Source of the DNA: Sphingomonas sp. J315
GTDB taxonomy: Bacteria; Pseudomonadota; Alphaproteobacteria; Sphingomonadales; Sphingomonadaceae
DNA: 64,000 bases
Direction of reading: 5' to 3'
NCBI RefSeq assembly: GCF_024666595.1
Contig: NZ_CP088296.1
Location: forward strand, 3,400,501 to 3,464,500
Shown piece by piece: positions 44,093 to 53,694 of the stretch; the stretch's first letter is position 1, and every line of letters starts with the position of its first letter. Below the pieces are notes generated by a model, which worked only from the letters and a program-made list of their open reading frames with translations, searched no databases and was not told the origin of the DNA. Both the position numbers and the translations under genes were made by a program.

Positions 44093-45846
44093 GCATAGGC
44101 GACGGTGTAGGTCGCCGGAGCATAGGGCAGGGTGACGGTCGAGCGGTGCTTGGCGTCATTGAGGATACGGATCGTCGATACGGTCTTTGGTGCCTGCCGC
44201 TCGCGCCAGTCCCATCCGGTGACGGTGACCTGCAGCTTGTGGCCCTTACGGAAGACATAGGACGCCGGGAGCATCGAGAACTGCAGTCGTGCGGGTTCGC
44301 CGGCCTTGAGCGGCTGGGCGTCCTCGGCATAGCCACGGTGCCAGGGGATGCCGATATTGTCCCAGGGCGGCGTGCTGGTCTTGCGGATGCTCGCCTTCAA
44401 CCGTCCCTCGGTCACCACCGTCACCTTGCCGTCGGGTGCGACGTCCTCAAGATAGGCGAAGACATGCTCGTCGGGCGCGTCGGAGGTGATCCACAGGTCG
44501 GCGATCGGATGCCCGGTGATCTCGGTATCGGCGGTCACGGGGGTGCTCCATGACGCGCCAAGGCCGGGGATGTGGCAGGGTTGAGCCGCCGCGCCGCCAT
44601 TGCCGGGGCACTTCCCCTCGCGCTTCACGGTGAACGCCGTCGCCGCATCGCGCGCTGGCTTCGCAGCCAGCAACCCGCCGCCGCCGAGGTGGAGGGTCTG
44701 CATCCGCGTGCCCGCCAGCGGGAAGCGGTCCGCAGCGCGCCAGCCGGTCCCTTCGGGCGCGTTGATCGTGAAATAGTGCACCGGCGCGTCGCGCGTCGTG
44801 CCGGTGTCGATGCCCTTCAGATGCTGGTCGAAGAAGCGCAGCACCTCATTGCCGACCAATTCCTCGTAGCCGGTGGTCGCGCAATGCGTCCACGGACCGA
44901 TAATCACCTTGGGCCGGTTGGGCAGGTTCGCCTGCGCGATCAGCCCCTGGCCCCGGAAGTCGTCGTACCAGCCACCCATGATGTACGTCGCGACCCAGGA
45001 TGTCGCTAGCTGGGCGCGATAGCTGCTGACGCTACCCTCGCCCCAGAAGCGGCTGAAGGTCAGCGGGGAGAAGCTGTCGCGATAGGGCATCGACACCATC
45101 AGGTCGAACAGGTTGCTCGCCCCCTGATGCTCCTCGGCCGCCTGGCGCAGCAACACGCGGTTCTCGTCGCCATCGACCGGGGTGGACTTCATGTCCTCCT
45201 CCAGCGTGCGGGTAGGGCCGGTACCCCAATTGGCGATCATGCCGCCCCGGGTGAAGCCGTCGAACTTGTCCCAGTTGAAGCAGCCGGCGAACACGGCCTT
45301 CAGGCTGGGCGGCAGCACGGTCATCGCGTGCAGCACTGCCTCGCCGGTGTTCGAACAGCCATAGATGGCGGTCTTGCCCGACGACCAGCTCTGGCGCGCG
45401 GCCCATTCGTTGATCTCGTATGCGTCGTGCGCCTCGTTGCGGTCCTGATAGCCGCGGCGCTTGCCGAACGATGCGCCCGATCCGCGCCGCGCGGCGGTGA
45501 CCAGCACATAGCCATGGCCGACGATGCTGCCGATGCCATAGGCGTTGCGGAACGCGCTGAACGTACCGTCTTCCGCCACGATCGGCCCGGTCTTGTACGG
45601 GCTGCGGATGTCGAGCGATCCGGTCCACACCACCGGGAACTTGCCCGGCGCGGGCTTGCCGTCGATTGCGGGGCGGGTGACGCTGACCGCGATCCGCACG
45701 CCATCGCGCATCGTCACATATTCGGAGGTAACGATCGCGTCCCTATACTGGAGCGCAGGGGCGTAGCGGCCGAAGCTCGACTCCGGTTGCGCCAGTGCGG
45801 CGGGGGCGGCGGTGAGCAGCAGGATGGTGGTCGCGGTGCGGATCAT
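44083..45846 (-). CDS. Secreted CocE/NonD-family hydrolase (X-Pro dipeptidyl-peptidase-like)
   Basis: A 587-residue exported serine hydrolase with signal peptide TILLLTAAPAALAQ. The alpha/beta domain carries YVTMRDGVRIAVSVTRP, nucleophile YGCSNTGEAVLH and His in GPWTHCATTGYEEL; the C-terminal jelly-roll domain begins near ADLWITSDAPDEHVFAYLED. Family members cleave esters (cocaine esterase, glutaryl acylases) or X-Pro peptides. It is the last gene of a four-hydrolase operon with the tannase-like enzymes (ATGA overlap with the gene before), so ester cleavage is more likely here. Confidence 0.87.
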   Translation of the reverse strand: MIRTATTILLLTAAPAALAQPESSFGRYAPALQYRDAIVTSEYVTMRDGVRIAVSVTRPAIDGKPAPGKFPVVWTGSLDIRSPYKTGPIVAEDGTFSAFRNAYGIGSIVGHGYVLVTAARRGSGASFGKRRGYQDRNEAHDAYEINEWAARQSWSSGKTAIYGCSNTGEAVLHAMTVLPPSLKAVFAGCFNWDKFDGFTRGGMIANWGTGPTRTLEEDMKSTPVDGDENRVLLRQAAEEHQGASNLFDLMVSMPYRDSFSPLTFSRFWGEGSVSSYRAQLATSWVATYIMGGWYDDFRGQGLIAQANLPNRPKVIIGPWTHCATTGYEELVGNEVLRFFDQHLKGIDTGTTRDAPVHYFTINAPEGTGWRAADRFPLAGTRMQTLHLGGGGLLAAKPARDAATAFTVKREGKCPGNGGAAAQPCHIPGLGASWSTPVTADTEITGHPIADLWITSDAPDEHVFAYLEDVAPDGKVTVVTEGRLKASIRKTSTPPWDNIGIPWHRGYAEDAQPLKAGEPARLQFSMLPASYVFRKGHKLQVTVTGWDWRERQAPKTVSTIRILNDAKHRSTVTLPYAPATYTVAYAQR

Positions 45847-47328
45847 TTGAAGGCTTCCTCGGCGAAGGTTCTGGCTTCGGCTTTCTGCGCGGCAGCGTCG
45901 GGTGCGCGCAGCCAGCGCTGCGCCACAAGCGCGTCGATCGCGGCATCGAAGCGGCGGAGATACTCGGCCTTGCCGCCCGGATAGAGCTGGTCGAGCCGCG
46001 CACGGGCCAGCGGCACCCGGCGCATCGGGATCGAGGGGCTGCCGAGACCGGGGCGGACGGGATCGCATCCGCTGCCCTCCGGCGCCGCGCCATAGCGGGC
46101 AAGGGGGGACGGTGATCTGTGCCGGTCGCACACCGCCCAGCGTGTTGCCGTCGGCATCGCGCCGCTGGACGCCCGCGTCATGCGCCAGCCGCTGCGCGCG
46201 CGGTGGCGCCACGCCCTTGCGCGACCAGCGATCGAGATTTTCATGTGCGGCGGACGCGATCGCCGCCATGTCGATATCGGTCTGCGCGAACGGACAGCTG
46301 TCCGCCCGCGCGGGCTGTGACTGACCGGTGCGCGCGGCGATCTGGCGTTCGGACACCGTACCGCGACGGCGGCTCGATCCGTGCGTCAGGCCCGGCACCT
46401 CGTACAGCCGATGCGCGCCCGGCGCGGTGTCGCGGTCGGGCGATTGCGGCTCGCGGTTGGTGATCGCCTCATTCTCGCTCTGCAACTCGATCACCGGCAC
46501 GTCGATCGGCACATTGGGGCGGCGCGGGTCGGTCTCCGGCGGGATCGTGCTGCGCGAGTTGATCGGGACATAGCCCGAGCGGAAGCTGAACGAGGAAATC
46601 CCCATAAGATAGCCGTCGATCAGCGGCCTGCCGTTCGGCATCCGCGCCGCGTCATGAAAACCGCTATTGATGAAGGTGCGCAGGAAGCTGCCGGTGAACG
46701 ACCAGCCCGCGGCATACGTGCGCGTGACCTTCAGCCCCTTGAGCGGGCCGTCGGCGGCGCGGATCAGCCGCGCGGTGTCGGCGAACACGTCCCAGCGGAT
46801 GCCATCCTCGTCCGCCGGCCAGTCGATCGCGGCATAGCGGTGCGGGTTGAACCAGCCCAGTACCTTCGTCGCCATCATCGGCACCGGTCCTGGCGGCGCG
46901 CGGCGGGTATTGTCGTCGGCACCGATCATCACGCCGACAAACGCGTCGCCGCGCTCCATCGCATAGTCGGCGATCGTCCCCCAGCTGCTGTTGCCCATCA
47001 CCGGGTGGAAGGGGTTGAGCTGGACGGTGCCGCTGAACCGTTTCGGATCGCGGGGGCGGATCACGATGACGCGGGTGGTGTAAGGGACGTCGGCGCGCTC
47101 GACCACGACCCTGCCGGCGGCGTCATAGGAATAGACGTTGGCGGTGCCGGTCTGGAACCACTCTTCCCGAATGTAACCCGCCTTCGCCAGCGCCGCCGCC
47201 TCGGGCGTGCCGGGCAGGCCGGGGTCGAGCCAGATCTGCGACGTCGCGGTCGGTTCGGGCGCGCGCCTGACCGAATCTGCCATCGCGGGCGTAGCGATCA
47301 GCGACAGCGCAAGCAGATGCCGGATCAT
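45843..47328 (-). CDS. Secreted alpha/beta hydrolase domain protein (PF20091-like; frameshifted at G6)
   Basis: About 494 residues with signal peptide LLALSLIATPAMA. It reads GTVQLNPFHPVMGNSSWG, nucleophile region TYAAGWSFTGSFLRTF, MGISSFSFRSGYVPIN, PVIELQSENEAIT and LYEVPGLTHGSSRRRG. Near the end, removing one base from plus-strand G6 46103-46108 joins GGVRPAQITVP to LARYGAAPEGSG and the tail AEARTFAEEAFK. The layout matches uncharacterised secreted 'alpha/beta hydrolase domain' proteins found with tannase-like genes. It overlaps its neighbours by ATGA on both sides. Substrate unknown. Confidence 0.82.
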
Positions 47329-48858
47329 GTGCGGCGCGCCTTTCCGGTGCAGGCGAAGGAACTGGCCTTGTTCGGATCGCCTCCATTGTACTTCGCCTGC
47401 TGCGGATAGGGACAGATGAGCCGCGTTCGCGTGACCGCGCCACCCTCGACCTTCGACGCGATCATGGCGCCCGGCGCCTGACCCTTCTCCACCCAATGCT
47501 CGAGCGCAGTGAGCAGGTCGTGCTGCGCATCGACCACCGGCGCGTCGCGGCCCGAACCGCCGATCTGGTCGGGGCCGGGGCCGCCTGCGCAATGATGCAC
47601 GCCGGGCAGCATGTAGAGTCGGCTGAACGATGCGGCCTTGGCCGGTCCGCCCATCCGCTTCGTCATAGCTTCGTGATAGTCGATCACCATCCGCGCCGCG
47701 ACCGCGCCGTCGAGCCAGCCGGTGTACTGGATGACCTTGCCCCCGCGCTTCCTGAAGGCGGAGATGTCCGGATTGTCGGCGCGCAGCTGCGGCATCACCC
47801 GGTCGATCGCAGCCAGATCCTTGGCTGCGTCGAAATCCTTGCCGTCCCATTCGCGCAGGCCCCGGATCGCTTGGCCAAAGGTGCCGATCGCGAGCTGCGA
47901 TCGCCCGCTGTCGACCAGCACGCCGGGGAGCAGCCCGCCGTCGATCGCCTTGCCCGACGCATCACGCAGCGGGGCGTAGAAGCGCTCGGCGAAGGCGACC
48001 TGCTGCGCCGACAGGCAGGCTTCGGTCTGGCCGGGTTTGCAGGTGAGCGATGCGATCCTGAAGGTGCAGGCGCGGGGGTCTTCGACCAGCCCGTCCGTGA
48101 CCCCGTCTGCCGCGTCGCACGCCTCGGTCCCCCCTGTCGGCGATCAGCTTCCAGTCGGCGGGGGACATCAGCTTCGGGTTGGCGTCGCGCTGCAGGATCT
48201 CCCACATGCGCCGCACGGTCATCTCGGGCGTCTTCGGTCCGTTCGCGCCGGTGAGGATGCCGTCATAGTCGGACGGGTAGAGCTGAAGCTCCTTCAACCC
48301 CTGTCGCCCGCCGCCCGAACAGCCGATGAAATAGCTGTAGCGGGGGCCAGTGCCGTAATGCGCGGCGAGGATCGCCTTGCTCTTCACCGCGAGCAGATGG
48401 TTGGCGCGATGCGTGTAATTCTCGCGCGCCCGTGCATCGAGCATCCACGCCGGATCGCTGATCTTGTGCCCGGTATCGGTTGTCGCGGCGGCATAACCCC
48501 GGCTCACCCCGCGCGGCAGGTCCTGAAAGTTGAACGTCCCCGCTGCGCCGCCGACCCCGGCGCCCAGAAATTTGCCATTCCACTCGGCCTTGGCGGGCAG
48601 CCATAGTTCGAACGCGATGGTCTTTTCGATTGTCCCCTGCACCCGGCAGAACGGGCGCGCGACGCTGGCGGGCTGGCCGCGCCCCGGGGGCATGTCCTTG
48701 GCCCAGGCTGCACCGGCCTCGGTCGGGGTCGCGGCGGTGATGGCGACGTCGGGGACGTTGAGCGATGCGACTTCCACACAGGCGTTCGCCGCCTGGGGCG
48801 CAGGCGCTGCAGATGCGAGCAGCAGCGCGGGCAGGGGAAACAACAGGCGCAGGATCAT
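47325..48858 (-). CDS. Tannase/feruloyl-esterase family protein, copy 1 (frameshifted at C6)
   Basis: A secreted enzyme of about 510 residues, signal peptide PLPALLLASAAPAPQAANA. Catalytic CS-D-HC arrangement of tannases: FIGCSGGGRQGLKEL (Cys-Ser), YTGWLDGAVAAR (Asp) and LPGVHHCAGGPGPD (His-Cys). The frame breaks after WKLIADRG; removing one base from C6 at 48128-48133 continues TEACDAADGVTDGLVEDPRA and the rest. The family hydrolyses feruloyl, galloyl or other aromatic esters. Ferulate catabolism genes lie 5-10 kb away on the same strand, which favours hydroxycinnamoyl esters. ATGA overlaps tie it to both neighbours. Confidence 0.87.
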
Positions 48859-50399
48859 TTCTTCGCTCCGGCTTCGCAGGAATAGGATTCGGCGCGCTCG
48901 ATCGGTCCGCCCTTGTAGCGCACCCGTGCGGGAAAGGCGCAGGCGGGGCGGGTGCGCACCGGCTTGCCGTCGGCGAACTGCGCGGTGCGGACCATTGCCG
49001 GGGCGGGGCCGCCGTCGAGCCATTGCTCCAGCGCGGTGAGCAGATCGTCGCCGGCGGCGCGCGATACGCCCTCGGTCGACAGGCCGCCCGCGCCGCCGAA
49101 ACGGTCGGGAACATCGCCGCCCCGGCAATGGTCCATGCCCGGCATCAGGAACAGCCGGGCAAAGCTGCGCGCCTTCGCTGTCCCGAACCGCTTCTCCAGC
49201 GCTCCATAGTAATCGATCGTCGGCTGTGCCGCGACCAGCGCATCGGCCCAGCCATGATAGAGGATCAGCTTGCCGCCGCGCTTCACGAACGGGTCGACGC
49301 GCGGGTTGTCGGCGTGGAGGTTCATTACCTTGTCGATCGCGGGCAGGTCTCGCGCGATGCTGAACTTGCGCACGTCCCAGTTGGCGTCGCCGTAAATGCC
49401 CTGACCGAACAACACCGTGGCGAGATATTTGGGGCCGGGGGTGAACGGCTCGGGCGCGGCGACCGGCGAGATCGGCACGCCGGGCAGGATACCGCTGTCG
49501 ATCCTCTTGCCATTCTCGTCATGCAGCGGGGCGTAGATGCGGCTGGCCAGCTCGACCTGCGCAGGCGTCAGGCCCGGCACATCGGCGGGGGTGAAACGGC
49601 ACGCACGCGGGTCTTCGATCAACCCGTCCTTCAGGCCATCCTGCGGATCGCATTGCGCCACGGCGGCATCGGCAATCCGCTTCCAGCCCGCCGCATCCAG
49701 CACCCCGCGATGCCGGTCGTGCTGGATCATCTCCCACAGGCGCCGTGCGCTCATCGCGGGGGTATTCACCCCCGGCGCACCGGCGAGGATGCCGTCATAA
49801 TCGCCGGGGAAGCGCTGCATCTGGGTCAGCGCCTGACGCCCGCCGCCCGAACAACCGACAAAGATCGCCTTGCGCGGCGCTGCGCCCAGATAGGCGGCGG
49901 CAATCGCCTTGCCCTTGACCGCGAGCAGATGGTTGGCCCGCTCGGCATAATTCACCGCTCGGTCGGGACGGTTCAGCAGCCAGGTCTCGTCCGACGCCTT
50001 GTGCCCGGTGTCGGTCGAGGCGGCGGCATAGCCACGCTCGACCCCGCGCGCGAGGTCGGGATAGGCAAAGCTCCCCGCCTGTCCGCCGACTCCCGCACCC
50101 AGGAAACGGCGGTTCCAGTCGGCACGCTCCGGCAGCCACAGTTCGAATCCGATCTCGGCTTCGATCACCCCCTCGACCCGGCAAAAGGGGCGGGTGGGGC
50201 GGTAGCCCCGCGCTTCGGCGACGCTCGCCCCCGCCGCGACCTGCGAGGCGCGGGTCACACGGACATCGGCGGGCAGCGCGACGGGCACGCCGCACAGCTC
50301 CGCCACGCCAGACAAAACGGGCGCCGCCGCTCCGGGGAGGAGGATGGCGACGCCCGGTGCCGACGCGGCGATGATCAGGGCGGCGAGCGTCCGGATCAT
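48855..50399 (-). CDS. Tannase/feruloyl-esterase family protein, copy 2
   Basis: An intact 514-residue secreted paralogue of the preceding gene. Signal-like N-terminus TLAALIIAASAPGVAILL, CS motif VGCSGGGRQALTQM, Asp in YHGWADALVAA, HC motif MPGMDHCRGGDVPDRF, conserved RPFCRVEGVIEAEIGFELWL and ATDTGHKASD-like region (AASTDTGHKASD). The paired copies share order and motifs but differ widely outside them, so they probably cut different aromatic esters. It ends with ATGA overlap to copy 1 and starts 10 bp after the TonB receptor stop. Confidence 0.9.
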   Translation of the reverse strand: MIRTLAALIIAASAPGVAILLPGAAAPVLSGVAELCGVPVALPADVRVTRASQVAAGASVAEARGYRPTRPFCRVEGVIEAEIGFELWLPERADWNRRFLGAGVGGQAGSFAYPDLARGVERGYAAASTDTGHKASDETWLLNRPDRAVNYAERANHLLAVKGKAIAAAYLGAAPRKAIFVGCSGGGRQALTQMQRFPGDYDGILAGAPGVNTPAMSARRLWEMIQHDRHRGVLDAAGWKRIADAAVAQCDPQDGLKDGLIEDPRACRFTPADVPGLTPAQVELASRIYAPLHDENGKRIDSGILPGVPISPVAAPEPFTPGPKYLATVLFGQGIYGDANWDVRKFSIARDLPAIDKVMNLHADNPRVDPFVKRGGKLILYHGWADALVAAQPTIDYYGALEKRFGTAKARSFARLFLMPGMDHCRGGDVPDRFGGAGGLSTEGVSRAAGDDLLTALEQWLDGGPAPAMVRTAQFADGKPVRTRPACAFPARVRYKGGPIERAESYSCEAGAKK

Positions 50400-50409
50400 C
50401 GCGCGCCGA

Positions 50410-53065
50410 TCAGAACGACTTGCGGATATCGAACGCGATGAAGCGACCGATAGGCGACGCATTCTGGCTGTCCCACGCCGAGGTGCCGTTGATCACGTCC
50501 GGCGGATCGCGATCAAACACATTCTGTGCCGACAGCGTCAGCCGCAGACCGCTCAGCGTCCCTTCGTCCGGGAATTTGTAGCTGATCGAGGCGTCGAATG
50601 TGTTCCACGCCTTGACCGTCTGGTTCGGCGTGATCGAGTTGTTGAGATAGTCACCGACATGGTTCCAGTAGATGTTGGTCGACAGCTTCCCGTTGGACCA
50701 GCCGAGATTGCCCCGCATGCGGGTATCGACCGGGAAGTTGATGATGTTGAGCGCATTCTGGAACGGCACGCCCGGAGCCGAGGAGCGTGTCGAATTGAGG
50801 ATCTGGGTCAGCGCCAGCCCGGCGGTGAACGCGCCCACCCCGGTGTCGATCCGCTGGTTGAGCTGAATGTCGATGCCGTCCTGGTGCAGCTCGCCCAGAT
50901 TGTCGCGGCGTCCGTCGACGATCAGCAGGATGTTCGCCGACGGCTCGCGCACGCTTTCCAGATTGGGATGGTTCATCAGTGCATCGACCTGGGCGATGGT
51001 CGGGTTGCGGATGACGTAATCGCCATAGAGTGTGTTGTTGCTGAGGATCGTCGCGGCGCTCAGCACGCTGATCACATTGCTGTACTTGATGTTGTAGTAG
51101 GTCGCCGACGCGCTGAACCCGGGGATGAATTCGGGCTTGAAATCCGCACCCAATGACCAGGTCGTCGCTTCTTCGGGAGCGAGGCTGTTGTTGCCGCCAT
51201 TCATGAAGATGCCGCGCTTGGTCACGCCGCCATCGACGAGGTTCTGGATGAAGATGTTGAAGATCGCGTCGGACGAGTCGATCAGCGACGGCGCACGGAA
51301 CGACGTGCCCCAGCTGCCGCGCATCCTCAAACCCTCGAACGGGGTCCAGGTGACGCCGATCTTGGGATTGAAGGTGTCGCCAAAGTCCGAATATTCCTCG
51401 TAGCGTCCAGCCAGCTGGACCGTCAGCTCCTGAAAGCCTCCGGTCGCATTTTCGGGGCCAAAGATCGGCACGTTCAGCTCTGCGAACACCGCCTTGCTGT
51501 TGCGCGACTTGCCGCGGTCGCGGTCGAGCAACAGGTCGTTCGCCGCGTTCTTGATCGACGAGTAGATGATGTAGCGCAGATCATTCTCATGATATTCCGC
51601 GCCGACGGCCGCGCGGACATCGCCGCCGCCGATCGCGAACAGCGGGCCATCGAGCTTCAGGGTGAAGTCACGGCTCTTGTTGGTCGTGAAGCTGTCGCGC
51701 ACGCCCCAGATATCCGCCAGCGTCGCCGGATTGTTGTTCGCCAGCGCGCCATTGCCGAACGGATTGAACGCGGTTGCCGGATTGGTGTTGGCGAGCGTCA
51801 GCGGAATGAACTGGAGGTTGATGACGTCGGCGGTGCGCGCATTGCCGCGATTCTTGCTGATCGACGCGGTCGCATTGACCTGCCACCCACCGTCGAGGTC
51901 GTAGCGCAGCCCCAGCGAGTTCTGCCAGCCCACGTCAAAGCCCGACCAGTTGGCATTATAGGCCGCGTCCATGAAGCGATATTCGACCTGCACCGATGCC
52001 GCGAGCGGGTTGGTCGGGTGGACGAAGAACGGGTTGGCACGCGGTACCGTCAGCGTCGCCGTCGGCGGCTGGACGCGCTCCGAGAAGGTGCGGTCGCTGT
52101 AAAAGCCTTCATAGGTCAGCGTCAGCCGGTCGGTCAGGTCCTGATAGGCGCTGACGAAGATCGAATGCCGCTCCTGTTCGGGCAGGATGTCGCCCCAGCG
52201 GCCCGCGTCGAACAGGTTTGGCGACCCGGCGGTCAGGCTGGCCGAGGTCAGCCCGCGGCCATTGCCATTGGGCAGCGGATAGCGCACCCCGCTGACGATG
52301 ATGTTGCCCGGCGCGGCGAAGGTCGAGCGCTGGTCGGTTCCACCGATCGAACGCAGGTCTGACGTTGTGAAGTCCCGGTCACTTGCCGCCAGGTTGCTGC
52401 GGTAATAATATTCATAGGCAGCGACGAACCCGCCGCCATTCCATTTGCGGCTGAACAGCGCCGATCCCTGCATCTGGTCCATACCGTCCGCGCCGCCATA
52501 GCGCAGCTGCACTTCCGCGCCGTCGAACGGGCGACGGGTGATCATGTTGACCACGCCCGCGACCGCGTCTGCGCCGTAAATGGCCGATGCGCCGTCGGGC
52601 ACGATTTCGAGGCGCTCGATGGCGATCGCCGGGATCATGCTGGGATCGGCCAGCGCGCGGATCGTGCCGTTGGGGGGCAAGGCGGCGGCCGTTGAGCAGC
52701 AGCAAGGTCGCCTCGTCGGACAGGCCGCGCAGGTTGATGCTCGACGTGCGCGTGCGGTTTGCGGCCGCATCCTGCGCGCCGCCACGGCGGCTTTCGTCCG
52801 ACCCGAGGTTGACGACCTGGGGCAGGGTGCGGGCGATGTCGCTCGAGGTCGCCGCACCGCTGCTGATAATCTCTTCGCGACCGAGCTGGACGGTGGGCGA
52901 GGCGGGGGCCGCGACGCCGCGGATGCTCGTCCCCGTAACGACGACTTCGTCTTCGGCCTGTTCCTGTTCGGTCGCGGTCGGCGACGTGTCGGTCTGTGCC
53001 ATCGCCTGGCTGGCGGTCATCAGTGCGGCCAATGCTGCACCGGCGAGTAGCTGCGAAGCCCTCAT
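50410..53065 (-). CDS. TonB-dependent receptor of the aromatic-ester locus (frameshifted at G6)
   Basis: About 884 residues. ATG 53065 follows GGGAGAGCG; signal peptide AALAALMTASQAMAQ, TonB-box-like EDEVVVTGTSIRG. The plug reads TSSDIARTLPQVVNLG and LLLLNGRRLAP; removing one base from plus-strand G6 52672-52677 continues NGTIRALADPSMIPAIAIER, then the barrel to the final IGRFIAFDIRKSF. Long TonB receptors of this type import oligomers or aromatic conjugates. It heads the operon with two tannase-like enzymes and two further hydrolases and is divergent from a MarR gene. Confidence 0.88.
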
Positions 53066-53135
53066 CACGCTCTCCCTCTCCATGTCGGCCGCTGTTTCGC
53101 GACCTCGATAAATAGATATGACCATAAACAATCCG

Positions 53136-53149
53136 TAACGTCAACGTTA
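53136..53149. promoter_or_regulatory. Palindrome between TonB receptor and MarR gene, candidate MarR operator
   Basis: TAACGT-CA-ACGTTA is a perfect 6-bp inverted repeat with a 2-base spacer. It lies in the 143-bp divergent spacer, 71 bp from the receptor ATG and 60 bp from the MarR ATG. MarR proteins typically bind such 14-18-bp palindromes near their own promoter. The surrounding AT-rich stretch (53110-53135) probably holds the promoters. Confidence 0.6.
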
Positions 53150-53208
53150 TCCGGTCGGAGTGATACCCGCATTGACGAAGTGACTGAAATCGTGCTCACG
53201 CTTTGGGC

Positions 53209-53661
53209 ATGTCTGGGGAACAGGAACAGGTCGGCGCGCTCGGTCCGCTGGTCGGCTATCATCTGCGGCGCGCTTTTGGTGCGTTTGCCGCAGATTTCGC
53301 GAATGCGGTCGAGGGGACCGGGATGCGCCAGGTGCTGGTCGGCATTCTGGCGGTCGTGTCGGGCAGCCCGGGGATCAATCAGGGCGCGGTCGGCCGCGTG
53401 CTCGGGATCAAGCGCGCCAATATGGTGTCGCTGATCAACGAACTGGTCGACCTCAAGCTGATCGAGCGGGTGGTGGATCCGTCCGACCGCCGCGCCTTTT
53501 CGCTGACCGTCACCGATGCGGGGCGAAAGATGCTGGCCGATTGCATGGCGAAGATCGAGGCGCATGAACGCGCAATGCTTGCCGGCTTCAGCGATGCGGA
53601 GCGGGCGATGCTGCTCGAACTGCTCGGCCGCATCGAACGCCGCGATCCGGCCGCGGGGTGA
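53209..53661 (+). CDS. MarR-family regulator, possible FerC-type
   Basis: A 150-residue MarR protein from ATG 53209 (TTG 53203 is an alternative). Winged helix: GINQGAVGRVLGIKRANMVS, ERVVDPSDRRAFSLTVTDAG. It lies between the aromatic-ester receptor operon and the convergent feruloyl-CoA synthetase gene. In Sphingobium SYK-6 the MarR protein FerC represses ferBA and is released by feruloyl-CoA, so a FerC-like role is plausible. This rests on context, not on identity that I can measure. Confidence 0.85.
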   Translation: MSGEQEQVGALGPLVGYHLRRAFGAFAADFANAVEGTGMRQVLVGILAVVSGSPGINQGAVGRVLGIKRANMVSLINELVDLKLIERVVDPSDRRAFSLTVTDAGRKMLADCMAKIEAHERAMLAGFSDAERAMLLELLGRIERRDPAAG

Positions 53662-53670
53662 CGGCGCGCC

Positions 53671-53694
53671 TCCCCTCCCGCAAGGAGGAGGGGA
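53671..53694. terminator. Hairpin between convergent MarR and ferA genes
   Basis: TCCCCTCC (53671-53678) pairs with GGAGGGGA (53687-53694) around a CGCAAGGA loop. It lies in the 33-bp gap between the convergent ends of the MarR and ferA genes, so it could end transcription from both sides. Confidence 0.5.

Noticed and set aside
53209..53661. Naming this gene ferC
   Set aside because: The family and context fit, but MarR proteins are too alike to assign an orthologue without alignment; left unnamed.
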